DNA from: Hyaloscypha bicolor E
Lineage: Eukaryota; Ascomycota; Leotiomycetes; Helotiales; Hyaloscyphaceae
Reading direction: 5' to 3'
Assembly (NCBI RefSeq): GCF_002865645.1
Contig: NW_020194519.1
Coordinates: 1,299,542-1,363,541 of the forward strand
DNA: 64,000 nucleotides
Below, piece after piece: positions 1 through 10,165 of this stretch (positions within the stretch are counted from its first letter, which is position 1; each line of letters opens with the position of its first letter). Made by a program: the position numbers and the translations under genes. Below the pieces are notes generated by a model, which saw only the letters and a program-made list of their open reading frames with translations, was not told the origin of the DNA and did no database searches.

Positions 1-1000
1 CCAAAAGACTATCCCAATGCAGACAGCATGCCACAGGTTCAAGTCGCTTTACGGGAACTTTCAAGAGGCAAGACTGTGCGGAAAGACGATGTCATTGCGT
101 ATATCGTAACTGGCGACGGCAAGACAACCTCTGAAGCCGCTGCAAAACGCTCTTACACCCCACAAGATGTCGCAAAGGCAGATTCAGGACTTTCACCTGA
201 CGTCGAGTGGTACTTGTACAAACAGATCTTTCCTCCCGTTGAGCGTCTCTGCGCGAATATTTCGGGCACTGATACTGTTCGCCTTGCTGATTGCCTCGGT
301 CTTGACGTTCGCAAGTACAGCATTAACAATAACTCCTCGAACGGTGGCAATGAAACAGAAATCAATCCTCTCGAAAGTCAGATCGATGACTCTGTCCGGT
401 TCAAAGATGCTTATCGTCTTACTCTACGCTGTCGAGCCTGCAAAGGTACTTTTGACTTTGAAGGACTCGTGGGCAGTCTCGAGATCAGCTCTCCAGCAGG
501 TATCACTTGCCGCTGTGGGCATGCTTTGTCTAACCTCTCTGTGATGGCCCAACTTGAGCATCAAATTCGAAAGCAGACAAGCAAGTACTATGAAGGATGG
601 CTTGTTTGTGACGATCAAGCTTGTGGCAATCGAACAAGACAGATGAGTGTCTATGGTCACAGGTGCCTTGGCCCGAATGGACTTGGACGAGGATGTCTCG
701 GGAAAATGCACTACGAGTATACCGAGAAGATGATGTACAACCAACTGCTGTATTTTGCAACTCTGTTTGATGTGGAGAAGGCAAAAACTGCAGCTAAGGG
801 GATGGAGAAAGGTAAGATAAATCTCTGGTATTTAGTTGCGTTCGTGCTGATAATTCCTAGAACGGGTGACGGCATTGGCAGAGCATAATAGAGTGAGATT
901 CGCTACGTTGCAAGGGGTTGTGGAGAAGTACCTGGACAAGTGCGGTAGACAATGGGTCGCGATGGATACTTTGTTCGGGAAGTTGGGTTTCACAGCTTGA
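1..1000 (+). CDS. POL1: DNA polymerase alpha catalytic subunit, C-terminal part (5' truncated by window edge)
   Basis: The reading frame is open from the first base, so the gene starts upstream of the window. Exons are 1-811 and 861-1000. The 49-nt intron has a GTAAGA donor, a TGCTGATAA branch region and a CCTAG acceptor. The product is the end of the B-family replicative polymerase that extends primers within the Pol alpha-primase complex. The first residues (PQVQVALR) belong to the end of the polymerase fold. The C-terminal domain follows with its two metal-binding cysteine clusters: CRAC with CRCG, then CDDQAC with CLGPNGLGRGC. In this family these clusters hold Zn/Fe-S and bind the B subunit. 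The last exon encodes a short helical tail ending in GFTA. Family identity is firm. The fragment covers only about the last 320 residues. Confidence 0.93.
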
Positions 1001-1625
1001 TAAGGTATCTATCTTCGGCGTTCGGGACTTGCTTCTCTGGCGCTTGTAGGATATCATGAATGGAATGCAGCTTCGAAGAAATACAGTCAAGCAAGTGAGA
1101 TTGTTATTACCCGCAATTATTTTTAGCCCAGACCAGAACTTGAGTGCAACCTTCAATTCATTGGTTGAGCTCATACTGATATGCGTTGGTTGGTAGAGCG
1201 GGCAAGGCATCGAACAGTGGTAAGTCTACTACAAAGCAATGTAAGGACTTGAAACAATGACCAAGAATCCCTTGCATAGGCACAAAGTTGATGTTGTGAA
1301 CAATGAAATAGTCGAACAGCCAAGGAGGCATAAAAGAACCTAAATTTTCTTCAGGCCAGGAACAAAGACAGTTGGTGGGGGGAATATTTATGACCACAAA
1401 TTTTCAGAACTTCTGAGACAAACAGTTCCAAGGAGCAGCTTTGGAGTTCGGTCCATAAACACGGAGTCGCTGGCAGTCTTCTGCTTTTTTTCATCGTCAC
1501 CGTGCTTTACAAGACAGAAGGAACACACAGTCTCACACACTCAACGGTAAGCCTCCTATACCAGAGAAATCGTTCTCGATCAAGGAGATACAACCCATTC
1601 CCAGATACTATCAAACAACGCAAAG
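1001..1625. other. Intergenic: POL1 3' end and upstream region of the next gene
   Basis: No coding region is supported here. Short open frames exist on both strands but have no recognisable protein features. The last ~100 bases are rich in CA and lead into the ATG at 1626, consistent with a 5' leader. Confidence 0.5.
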
Positions 1626-2189
1626 ATGGCTCCACCCTCTTACCAAGATATTCCCCTCGGAAACATGTCGACAGGCCAGCCGGGGGTTGCACAGAGAGGA
1701 GGTGGGCGCGGGATCGAGTTCTTCAAGCCGCGAAATGGCTTCAAAGTCTACAACCGCGTTCTTCTTGGAGTCGCTGTCGTCTTCATGGCTGCTATGATCG
1801 CCCTCGGGGTCGCCCTAGGCCAGGAGAAAGCACTAAATGATAAACTTGCACCCTTTTACAGCGGCACGACCCCTGTCCTCGGTATCACTGGTATGGACTT
1901 GTGGAATAGCACAGATTGTACCACCCCCAATGGAAACTGCACTGCTCTCCTCTCTATGACCCAAGTCAATTCCTGCTTCCAGCTCGTCTGGGATGTCTGC
2001 CACGCAAAGTACGACAACCACACCCATCCGATTCCAGCGAGGAACGCCTCTGTCTTCGCCAACAACCCCCAGTGCACCCAGGTGCTTTTCATGATGCACT
2101 GCCAATGGGAATCGACGGGTCCCCAAAATGTCCCATGCGCAGCCATGATGCCGTTCTGCGACGATGAATTCATTCCTCAGCCGGAATGA
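1626..2189 (+). CDS. Small type II single-pass membrane protein, unknown function
   Basis: This is a 187-residue intronless reading frame. The N-terminal ~40 residues are a cytosolic, Gly/Arg-containing segment. One strong hydrophobic helix follows at about residues 45-65 (VLLGVAVVFMAAMIALGVAL). Next comes an extracytoplasmic domain with eight cysteines and several NxS/T sites (NSTD, NCTA, NHTH, NASV). There is no N-terminal signal peptide, so type II topology is likely. The ATG at 1626 is preceded by an A-rich context (CAAAG). I do not recognise the family. The frame stops at 2187-2189, but a Thr/Ser-rich reading resumes downstream (see next entry). The real protein may therefore be longer, with this copy frameshifted or carrying an unseen intron. 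Confidence 0.6.
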   Translation: MAPPSYQDIPLGNMSTGQPGVAQRGGGRGIEFFKPRNGFKVYNRVLLGVAVVFMAAMIALGVALGQEKALNDKLAPFYSGTTPVLGITGMDLWNSTDCTTPNGNCTALLSMTQVNSCFQLVWDVCHAKYDNHTHPIPARNASVFANNPQCTQVLFMMHCQWESTGPQNVPCAAMMPFCDDEFIPQPE

Positions 2190-2426
2190 CCCCGCCTGAA
2201 ACAACACCCACTCTTATCAATACTTCGGGCATGGTTCCCGTCGCGATGACAACGGTTGCCCACCTACTCTGAAGAGATCGCTACTAACACAGCGGGAGGT
2301 ACCACAACACTCTTGCCGGCGACAACAGAGACGTTTACTTTTATGACGCTTACGCCATCTGCAGATGCTGGGGCCGTGTCTACACCCACTGGAAAGACAG
2401 AGGAAGGACTCGGTGGGTACAACTGA
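2190..2426 (+). pseudogene. Possible frameshifted Ser/Thr-rich tail of the upstream membrane protein
   Basis: From 2186 one frame reads TPPETTPTLINTSGMVPV. From about 2262 another frame, identical in phase to the upstream gene, reads TNTAGGTTTLLPATTETFTF and continues to a stop at 2424-2426. Two compensating shifts, or an intron ending at the CTACTAACACAG acceptor at 2281-2292, would join these to the upstream gene as a mucin-like stalk. No convincing donor was found, so a damaged gene or a sequence error is the simpler reading. Confidence 0.35.
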
Positions 2427-3135
2427 ATCCTCCACAACTCGCCGTCCACTGCAGACCAGCCACCAGTCCTCCTCTCCAACCAATTTTCTTAATCTGCATG
2501 ACCGCAAGACCACTTTCCAGCATTTCGAGAGAGCAAGCAAATACATAAGACAATTTATTTTATGACAAACCGAAAAACATGATCTTTAAATTTGCAAGTG
2601 ACTTTGTGTGAATTGAACAATGAATTTTCCTCCATTTCTACGAGATACTCTTGCAGCTGTTCCCGGTAGTGTGCAGAGTGAGGTATAGCTGGCTACGCTG
2701 GCAGGCCGACAAAAAGATAACAAGAGTAGCAAAAATTACAGAATAGAATGGAAGTCAGCATATCGGCAACTCTTAGATATAGAAGGGAGAACGCCTTGGA
2801 TATCCCAACTCGCCCGGATATTGAGGTGAAACAGTGGAGTTGAACTCATAAAATTTGGAGCTTCCTTGTACATACCTTGATCAATTTTCCAAGCTTCACT
2901 GGAAGGTGAGAGGAGCCATGATCCGAAAAATAAATCTTACGATGAGCGAAGAAAGCTGGGAGAGACGTCGAAGAGACGTCACATTGGAGGTTACCCCACC
3001 ACCCAAAAAGGCTTAGCCTCCGATTCTGCCGCTTCACACCGCCTTGATATCCCATTTCAAGCCAAATTCAAGCCCGAAATTTCTCTCATCAACGGAACTT
3101 TTGTGAGGTGTGGTAACGCGTGAAATATCGCAAAG
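2427..3135. other. Intergenic, AT-rich; upstream region of DRG2
   Basis: No gene is seen. The stretch is AT-rich around 2550-2870. Open frames on the minus strand at 2846-3396 overlap the first exons of the DRG2 gene and are shadows. Confidence 0.5.
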
Positions 3136-4571
3136 ATGGTGAACATTACGGAGAAAATCAAGGAGTAAGTAAATGGCGAGGATGGGTGAGAGTGATAAGC
3201 TGAAGGTTCGGCAGGATTGAGGAGGAGATGAGGAGAACACAGAGTGAGTTCCCCTCCTTGCCCCTCCATACCCCAGGGCCTGTTGAGTTATATATATCCC
3301 ACCCTCAGAACTCTTCCAATGTATCAGCAGCTTACTTACTAAATCATAGAAAATAAGGCAACTGGTATGCTTCATCACCAAAACTCTTTGCCACACGTGG
3401 CTGCTATTTACTACAACAGAATATCATCTTGGTCTCTTAAAAGGGTAAGCTCCCTACTCTCTCCAAATATCCTTCACCCACGAATCCATCAGAAAACTCG
3501 CCCGCTACCGCGCCCAGCTCCTCGAGCCCGGCCCCGGCGCAGGGGGCGGCGGTGGAGCCGGCTTCGATGTCTCGAAATCCGGTGACGCCCGAATCGCACT
3601 TGTCGGCTTCCCATCAGTAGGAAAATCTACCTTCCTTTCCAAGATCACCAAAACCAAGTCCGAAGTAGCAGCCTACTCTTTCACGACTCTCACCGCGATC
3701 CCTGGTGTTCTCGAGTATGGCGGCGCTGAGATCCAGATTCTGGATTTGCCGGGTATTATCGAGGGGGCTGCGGAGGGGAAGGGAAGAGGCAGGCAGGTGA
3801 TTAGTGCGGCGAAGACGAGCGATTTGATCTTGATGATTTTGGATGCTACAAAGAAGGCGGAGCAGAGGGCGTTGCTGGAGGCGGAGTTGGAGGCGGTGGG
3901 GATTAGGTTGAATAGGGAACCGCCGTACGAATCCCCTCTCTTACCTGTTTCTAGCACCCCAATGGGGACTAAAATGATGCAACAGGAATATCTACCTAAA
4001 GCAGAAAACTGCTGGAGGCGTGAAAGTCACGTTCCAAGTCCCGCCGAAGAATATCGATCAGAAAATGGTCTATAATATCCTCCGGGATTACAAGATGCTG
4101 AACTGCGAAGTCCTGGTTCGAGACGAGAATGTTACGGTCGACGACTTCATCGACGTTATCATGAAAGATCATCGGAAATACATCAAGTGTCTCTACGTCT
4201 ACAACAAGATCGATTCGGTATCGCTCGACTTCCTGGATAAGTTAGCACGGGAGCCAAATACATGTGTGATGTCTTGCGAGTTGGATCTGGGTATTCAGGA
4301 TGTGGTGGAGCGGTGTTGGGAGGAACTGAGGTTAATCAGGATTTATACGAAGAGGAAGGGGGTAGATCCGGATTTCGGCGAGGCCTTGATTGTGAGGAAT
4401 AAAAGCACGATTGAGGATGTTTGTGATCAGATTCATAGGACGTTGAAGGATACGTTTAAGTATGCGTTGGTTTGGGGTGCAAGTGCGAGGCATGTGCCGC
4501 AGAGGGTGGGTTTGTCACATATGGTTGCTGACGAAGACGTCGTATCAATTGTCAGTAATTGGAGGGCGTGA
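3136..4571 (+). CDS. RBG2: Developmentally regulated GTP-binding protein, DRG2/Rbg2 type
   Basis: Six exons give 371 residues: 3136-3164, 3215-3243, 3350-3364, 3420-3444, 3493-3924 and 3986-4571. The first four are tiny, one of them only 15 nt, and together encode the helical N-terminus ([10 protein letters not shown], then [20 protein letters not shown]). The product is an Obg/DRG GTPase. In yeast Rbg2 partners Gir2 and acts with ribosomes and the Gcn1 system. Visible motifs are the G1 P-loop GFPSVGKS at about residues 71-78, DLPGIIEGA (G3), NKID (G4), and a C-terminal TGS domain ending DEDVVSIV. The sequence [15 protein letters not shown] after the helix, and NIYLKQK, match DRG2 rather than DRG1. 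Length fits the family (about 365). Family identity is very secure; choice of DRG2 over DRG1 is strong. Confidence 0.93.
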
Positions 4572-4988
4572 GGTTGTGGAGAGAGGATGGAGTTTGAGCG
4601 TCCCGGGTCCTGTGACGAGAAGAATCACATAGCATGGAACATGAGCATCGTAGAGAGTCATTATTTCCGCCCATTGTCCAATCAGTGTAATCCTAACAAC
4701 GAGCATGCGAATACCAGAACTCCACTACCCAATGCCATCGACAAATGCAGTCTACAAACCTCATCATTGCTATAGCGTACGCCCATCAACCCCATTGTGA
4801 AGTCGAAGAGCTGATATCGTTATGGTATTCCATTATGGTAATACTGATACTCCCATTTTTTGGGAGTCGAAATGAAGAAAGGAAATTTGTTGTCGTCTGT
4901 CCTATGTGGATGTTCGAATCGTCGTCCATCCATGATTGAGTATTCATACACCACTCCCGTCTATCCCCCTGCGTCGAAGTGAGTTAGG
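4572..4988. other. Convergent 3' region between DRG2 and the Spo12-like gene
   Basis: This gap separates two genes that end toward each other and should hold both 3' untranslated regions. No coding signal or hairpin stands out. Confidence 0.5.
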
Positions 4989-5478
4989 TTATTGTCCATT
5001 CATCTTCAAATCCCCCTCGCTCGTAGCCTTCTCAGTGTTGATTTGTGCGCCGAACATGTTCCCGTTGCCCGCAGCGAGGCCCTTGGCCGATGCCTTTGCG
5101 AAAAGAGATCGTGGCTTTGCCCTGTTGTATCCAGTCAGTCTCTCTGTCCAGCAAATCTTCATTAGATTATGACTTACTTCCCAACTTGCTTACTTCGGTA
5201 AGCGCTCAGCTTGGCAGTGCACGGCGACATGATGGTATCGGATGGAGAGATGTATGCTTGCTTGCCGCTGTTTCGCACCCAGTCAGCCATAGTCTCCCAA
5301 ATTCAACGAATCGTGGTTTGAACAGGAAGTCAACATACTTTCCCTCATCAAGCTTTGATTGCAACACCTGACGATGATACTCCATGCTCTTTACATCTGC
5401 CTTGGCCTCCTGCTGTGCAGCGTTCGCACCCGCACCGCTCGTGTTGACGTCCCGATCAGCAAGGACGGTAGAAGACAT
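4989..5478 (-). CDS. Spo12-like small protein (mitotic exit regulator family)
   Basis: Three exons on the minus strand (5478-5339, 5267-5178, 5121-4989) encode 120 residues. Both introns have GTATGT or GTAAGT donors, a CTGAC branch site and an ACAG acceptor. The centre reads YISPSDTIMSPCTAKL followed by a basic KQVGKAKPRSLF. The SP-x-D-x-x-MSPCTxKL block is the signature of the Spo12 family, which in yeast acts in the FEAR pathway releasing Cdc14 at mitotic exit. The flanks are polar and probably disordered, with no membrane segment. The N-terminus MSSTVLADRDVNT is acidic. The overlapping plus-strand frame at 5384-5935 is a shadow. Assignment rests on the short motif only. Confidence 0.75.
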
Positions 5479-6483
5479 ATCGAATCGAAATGTGAATTGT
5501 TTTTGTTCTTTTGCGATTGCTGTATTTGTGCTATCTTATTTTAGGAGCGTCGGAGAGAATTGGTGTGTTTGGATGATTCGTGAGAAGTTGAGATGTGATT
5601 GTGGTTGGGTGGAATTCGTGAAGGAATCTTTTCGTCAACAGCGAGGGACGTTGCCGAGCAACCGCATCACTGGCCGCTCCCCACTCTTGAGTGAAGCGAT
5701 AGAAGATCACGATTCAGCTCGCTTTCAACATGACTTTTCATATCTCAAAATACACTTTTCTGGTGCAGAACATCTCCAGTCGCGGACGTTAGTCGGAACA
5801 CACTCCAATAATCAAGTGTATGTAGCACCCTTATCTGAACCCACTTGCTCCAAAGTGATAGGATTCGCATGGGTATGGTCTAGAAGAGTGTTCGGCCACA
5901 GTAAACTGAGGGCAAGCCAAGTTTCTGGATCCTAACGGATTTCTTTTGCCACTTTTGCAAAATGGTTTCTAATTGAATTTTATCTTTTTTGCAACTTCCC
6001 TGTCGTCTCTACCGTTCTATTTTTTTTAAAAAAAATTTGGCCAAGCGAGCTGGATTCTGACGTGAGTTTTTGCCTCATCAATCTGCCACTTAGTGATTCC
6101 AAAGAGAGGGTTTCATTCCATATTACACTTATTGTTCAGAGCCATTTGGGACATTAAAGTGTTTTCTTTGGAACGGTGCTGTTGTTGACAGATTGCTGCG
6201 ATTAGGGAGACGCATTTCTTGGCGAGCAGCAATCGGATATCAGACAAGAGGTGAGAACATTGTCCTTGAGCCGCTAAGCACATTCGCTGATCTATAGACA
6301 GGCCGAACATTTTTCTATTGATACTCCGAATCTGAAGATCCTGGGATTTGATGAATTCATCCTCACTGTGAGGATGGTCATGGACCTTTTACATGAATTC
6401 TTGGAAGCGAAAAATTGACAGATTCCTTTCAAGTCTGTCCAATTTATTTTTGATAAGCTGGTACGACGAAATTATGCCAACAT
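5479..6483. other. Intergenic: upstream of the Spo12-like gene and 3' of the acyl-CoA dehydrogenase
   Basis: Nothing coding is supported. A T-run followed directly by an A-run lies near 6021-6037 and could be a nucleosome-free or terminator-like element. Confidence 0.45.
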
Positions 6484-8056
6484 CTAAAGCTTCGACTTGG
6501 GCCCAATATGCGCCAAGCTGACATTATACTTCGCGAACATCTGCTTGGTAGTCTCTGCTTGCTTGAGAATGTTCGCGGTGACTTCTTGACCTCTCTTATT
6601 CTCATTTTTGCCCATTTGCTGCAAGTGGACCTCATCTGGCCCATCAGCTAATCTCAATGTCCGGATTTGAGCCCACATGTTTGCAAGAGGGGTGTCTTGG
6701 CAAACACCAGCTCCTCCGAAGGATTGCACCGCACGGTCGATAACAGTCAGTGCCATCTGGGGTACGAGGACCTTGGCTTCGGCTATCTCCTTGAGAGCGC
6801 CCTTTGCCCCGAGTTCGTCAATCTTGATGGCGGCGTTGAGGACAACGAGTCTTGCTGCGTCAATTTCGATACGGGACTTTGCAACCCATTCGAGGATGAC
6901 GCCGTGTTCCTTTAATTGCTTGCCAAATGGAGTTTTCTTTGGGTCGTTGATGCGCATGAGCATCCAGTCAAGGGCTTTCTCGGCCTGAGTGTGTCAGCAG
7001 AGTTGGGACATTGAGAGTGTTTAGACTTACAGCACCAATAGTACGCATAGCGTGATGAATACGTCCGGGACCAAGACGACCTTGAATGATCTCGAATCCT
7101 CGGCCAGGGCCAAGAACCATGTTGCTAGCTGGGACACGAACGTTCTTAAAGCTAATATGACCATGTCCGTGAGGAGCATCATCGTAGCCGTAAACGGACA
7201 ACATTCTCTCGATCTTAATACCCGGAGTATCGGCCGGCACTAAAATGACTGATTGCTGCTTGTATGGGTCCTTGTTTCCTGGATCACTCTTGCCCATAAC
7301 AATATAAATCTTGCATCGTGGGTCACCTGCGCCACTTGACCACCATTTCTGCCAGATATTAGGATGACTTTTTCGTCGGTGTAAACAGTACTGACCTGTC
7401 CATTCAAAATCCAATCATTTCCATCTTTCTTCATGCCCAACTGAATATTGGTAGCATCAGAAGAAGCAACATCCGGTTCAGTCATCAAGAACGCCGAGCG
7501 AATATGCCCATCCAACAACGGCTGCAACCACTGCTTCTTCTGCGCCTCATTCCCGTACTTGGCCAGCACTTCCATATTCCCCGTATCCGGAGCAGCGCAA
7601 TTGACAGCCTCGGAAGCAGTTCTCGACTTGCCGAGCTGCTCTGCCATCAATCCGTACTCGAGGTTTGTGAAGCCAGGCGATTCTTTGTAGTGGCCCTTGG
7701 CCAGGAACATGTTCCATAGTCCGAGCTTCTTGGCTTCTGTCTTGAGGTCGTCGATTACGGAGGGGTGGTGGTCCCATCGATCAGCGCCGCCTTGGTCGAT
7801 TTGTGCTGAGAAGACGGGGTCGGCCCTGCAAATGGTCAGTTAATATTTGCTTACGGAGGGGCGGGGTCGCCGAACTGAATGGAAAGGAAGAAATTGGAAC
7901 TCACGGAATACATCTCTCCTCAACGAATCTTTTTACGATATCCAAAGTCTTCTTCGCATGCTCGCTGACTCTGCCAGTTGCCTGGGGATAGTATTAGTGA
8001 TCAATCGGGCGGGGCAGGAGTGAGAAGCTTACAATGATGGGAATCTTGTCAGACAT
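6484..8056 (-). CDS. Acyl-CoA dehydrogenase, ACAD10/11-like
   Basis: Five exons on the minus strand (8056-8033, 7981-7905, 7825-7396, 7348-7031, 6984-6484) encode 449 residues. The first exon is only eight codons (MSDKIPII). This is an FAD-dependent enzyme that makes a trans-2,3 double bond in acyl-CoA. The order is an N-terminal helical domain, a middle beta domain with [13 protein letters not shown] and [13 protein letters not shown] (splice junction inside), then the C-terminal helical domain with [13 protein letters not shown] and the family block [14 protein letters not shown]. The pattern [13 protein letters not shown] with [11 protein letters not shown] is that of the dehydrogenase domain of ACAD11-type proteins. 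There is no clear mitochondrial presequence and no terminal SKL; the end is GPKSKL, whose last three residues SKL-like 'SKL' could in fact act as a PTS1 peroxisomal signal. Substrate length cannot be read from sequence. Confidence 0.9.
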
Positions 8057-8696
8057 GATTGCTGCTTTTTTCTCTCTTTAAAGTCGTAATATCGTGGATG
8101 TACGTTTTAATTAGAGAGAACCAAGTAGGCAGAAAATAAAAAAGAGTTGTTGAGGGAGAGAGTTAAGATGAGGTTCTGGTTGTCTTTTAGCTCACCACCA
8201 GCTTCTCCACAGCTGCAACCGGGGCTTTCGGTTCGTGACAGGGGTTTTGGCCGAGGTCCAATTCCCCCATTTTATGAAGCGTTCTCTGCACCAAAGATAT
8301 CAATCAAACGTCGATATAATACAAGGAGTCGTTCAATATCAGTTGTTACTCCTCTTTTTGAATGAAACGTCTTTCCGTATCCTCGGGCACCGAGGCTCGA
8401 CGTTCTCTCTTTGCGTTTCAGTGGGGAGCATCATAAGATATCTCTAATCTGAAGTTTCACTGAAGGACAAACTCAGTTACGTGAAGAAGTCTTTGTATTG
8501 CCAGGAGATCTTGAGATATAAAAGCTACCAAAGCCAGACTCCAGCCTTGGCCCTTTCTGAGTCCATTCAGTCAGCGACTCTCAAAACCAGAGCTATCAGA
8601 AGACCGTTCCTAACCCAAAAATCCATTCTGGCCCAGTAGTGAAAAGTTCTTCAGACTGTCTGCCCGCAAAGCTACTTCAATTTGCGAAACACAAGC
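8057..8696. other. Intergenic: promoter side of the acyl-CoA dehydrogenase and 3' side of the secreted-protein gene
   Basis: No gene is supported. A TATAAAA-like box occurs near 8516-8522 on the plus strand, but no plus-strand gene follows it. Confidence 0.4.
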
Positions 8697-9309
8697 TCAA
8701 GAGTCGCATTGGAACGGACAAGTGTAGTTTGTTGCGTAGCCGTACGGCGAGAAGCCCACAGCAATAGTGACACAAGTATTGCCCGGGCTAAACGTATCAA
8801 ACTCCGTCGTTCCCCAAATGAAGCTCAACTTGCCAGGGTCATTCCACTACAAAATTCCCATCAGCTCCTCTTATTCATACCTCTCTCTTCGGAGCGGAGT
8901 TTTAACCTACATTGACCTGGCCATTGACAACAGCAGGATTGGCCGTATTAATGGCAGTGAACTGGTAAGAGCCAATTTTATTCGGAGTAGTGAAGACGGT
9001 GCCTGCGGGCAAGCCAGTAGTCTCAATATCTGCTTTGGCAATGCCTTGGAATACACCATCTGCTGTCCAGTTATAGCCGAAGGCTTGAAGGTCGAAGGAG
9101 TTGTCGAACCAGCGTTGAGCACTAACGCCTTAAGTGTCAGCATTGTATCTTTCGAAGCGTATATGAAGGGGTTTCTCTTACAAGACAGCACAGGTGTGGA
9201 GAGAAGTGCGTGGTTTGAGAGCTTCAACTGGACCTTCGACTGGAACGGCGAGAGACAGGTGTGTTTGGAAGGCGACAAGCAGCAGGGTGAAAAGATTGAT
9301 TGAGAGCAT
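8697..9309 (-). CDS. Small secreted protein, 162 residues, unknown function
   Basis: Three exons on the minus strand: 9309-9182, 9121-8911 and 8846-8697. The start at 9309 gives a textbook signal peptide (MLSINLFTLLLVAFQTHLSLA), which favours it over the in-frame ATG at 9414. The mature protein has only four cysteines (HTC, NTC, YTC, QC), two of them in the last 10 residues. It has NWT and NYT glycosylation sites and beta-rich stretches such as GSYQFTAINTANPAVV. The second intron could use either of two GT donors six bases apart (after CAG at 8917, or after AAT at 8911); both keep the frame. No enzyme motif is recognised. It could be a cell-surface or effector-like protein. Confidence 0.65.
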
Positions 9310-10165
9310 AGTGAATAATTTGTTGCTGAATGAGTCTTGAAGATGTTGCTCTGAGGTGTTGATGGAGTCGTGCTTGAGGGTATCGTCGGTCAGAAGTGGA
9401 GCGTGAAGCTTCAAAGTTTGGGCAAGTCCTCCTTACATACACTATGAGTCTCTTTCAAATGCAGTATTTACCCTCCCCGTATGACTCTACCCTGCAGCAT
9501 TCACTTGAATTTGCAGTTCACTTACTCCGGCTACTTTATGTTCCTGGCAAAGGAAAAGCAAACAGCTAGTTGAGGAAGGTGGTACAGTTTCTGCTCCTTC
9601 ACGACTTCAACAAAATCTCAAAATATCTAATTGCAGGGGGCCATATGACGACGTGACGGAGTGGCCGGTCAGCCCGGAACGCAGTGAGCCTAATTCTCTT
9701 GTAAATGTTGGGACATGTCAGCAAGAGTCCGGAGACGAAGCATATTTATATAGCAGAGTGATGTGATGACTTCTTGAAACATAACCAACAGCATTGAAGG
9801 ATTCGAGGGAACAAATTCCTCATTGCTATTGGTAGTAATAAGCAAAGCGTCATCAATGGTGTGTGGAGGTACATGTTAGTTAATGTCGCTTGGGGCGGGT
9901 TCCTGCAAGAATATGCAGGGGAAACGGGGCCGAGAGCGACCGAAAACCTCAAAAGTTGGCCATGACCGTGACACGACATAATGCAATGAATGCAAGCAAT
10001 TCGATGTAAGTTCCTCGTCGATCCGTGACTGGAGGGGTCCGATTTTGTAAACTCCTGCTCATGCACTGGTACCCTCTATCACAACCCGTGCTATCCAATA
10101 GAAAGCCGCATGGACCCCAAAGTGTGACCCGTTAGCCGCCATCACCAATACCGATCACAAATTCC
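9310..10165. other. Intergenic region upstream of the secreted-protein gene and 3' of LSG1
   Basis: No coding region was supported. A CATATTTATATAG sequence at about 9739-9751 could serve as a TATA element for the minus-strand secreted-protein gene, although it is some 430 bases upstream. Confidence 0.4.

Noticed and set aside
5384..5935. 183-codon plus-strand open frame
   Set aside because: Its first part is antisense to the Spo12-like first exon, and the rest has no protein features.
8767..9303. 178-codon plus-strand open frame
   Set aside because: It is entirely antisense to the secreted-protein gene, whose exons, signal peptide and splice sites are convincing.
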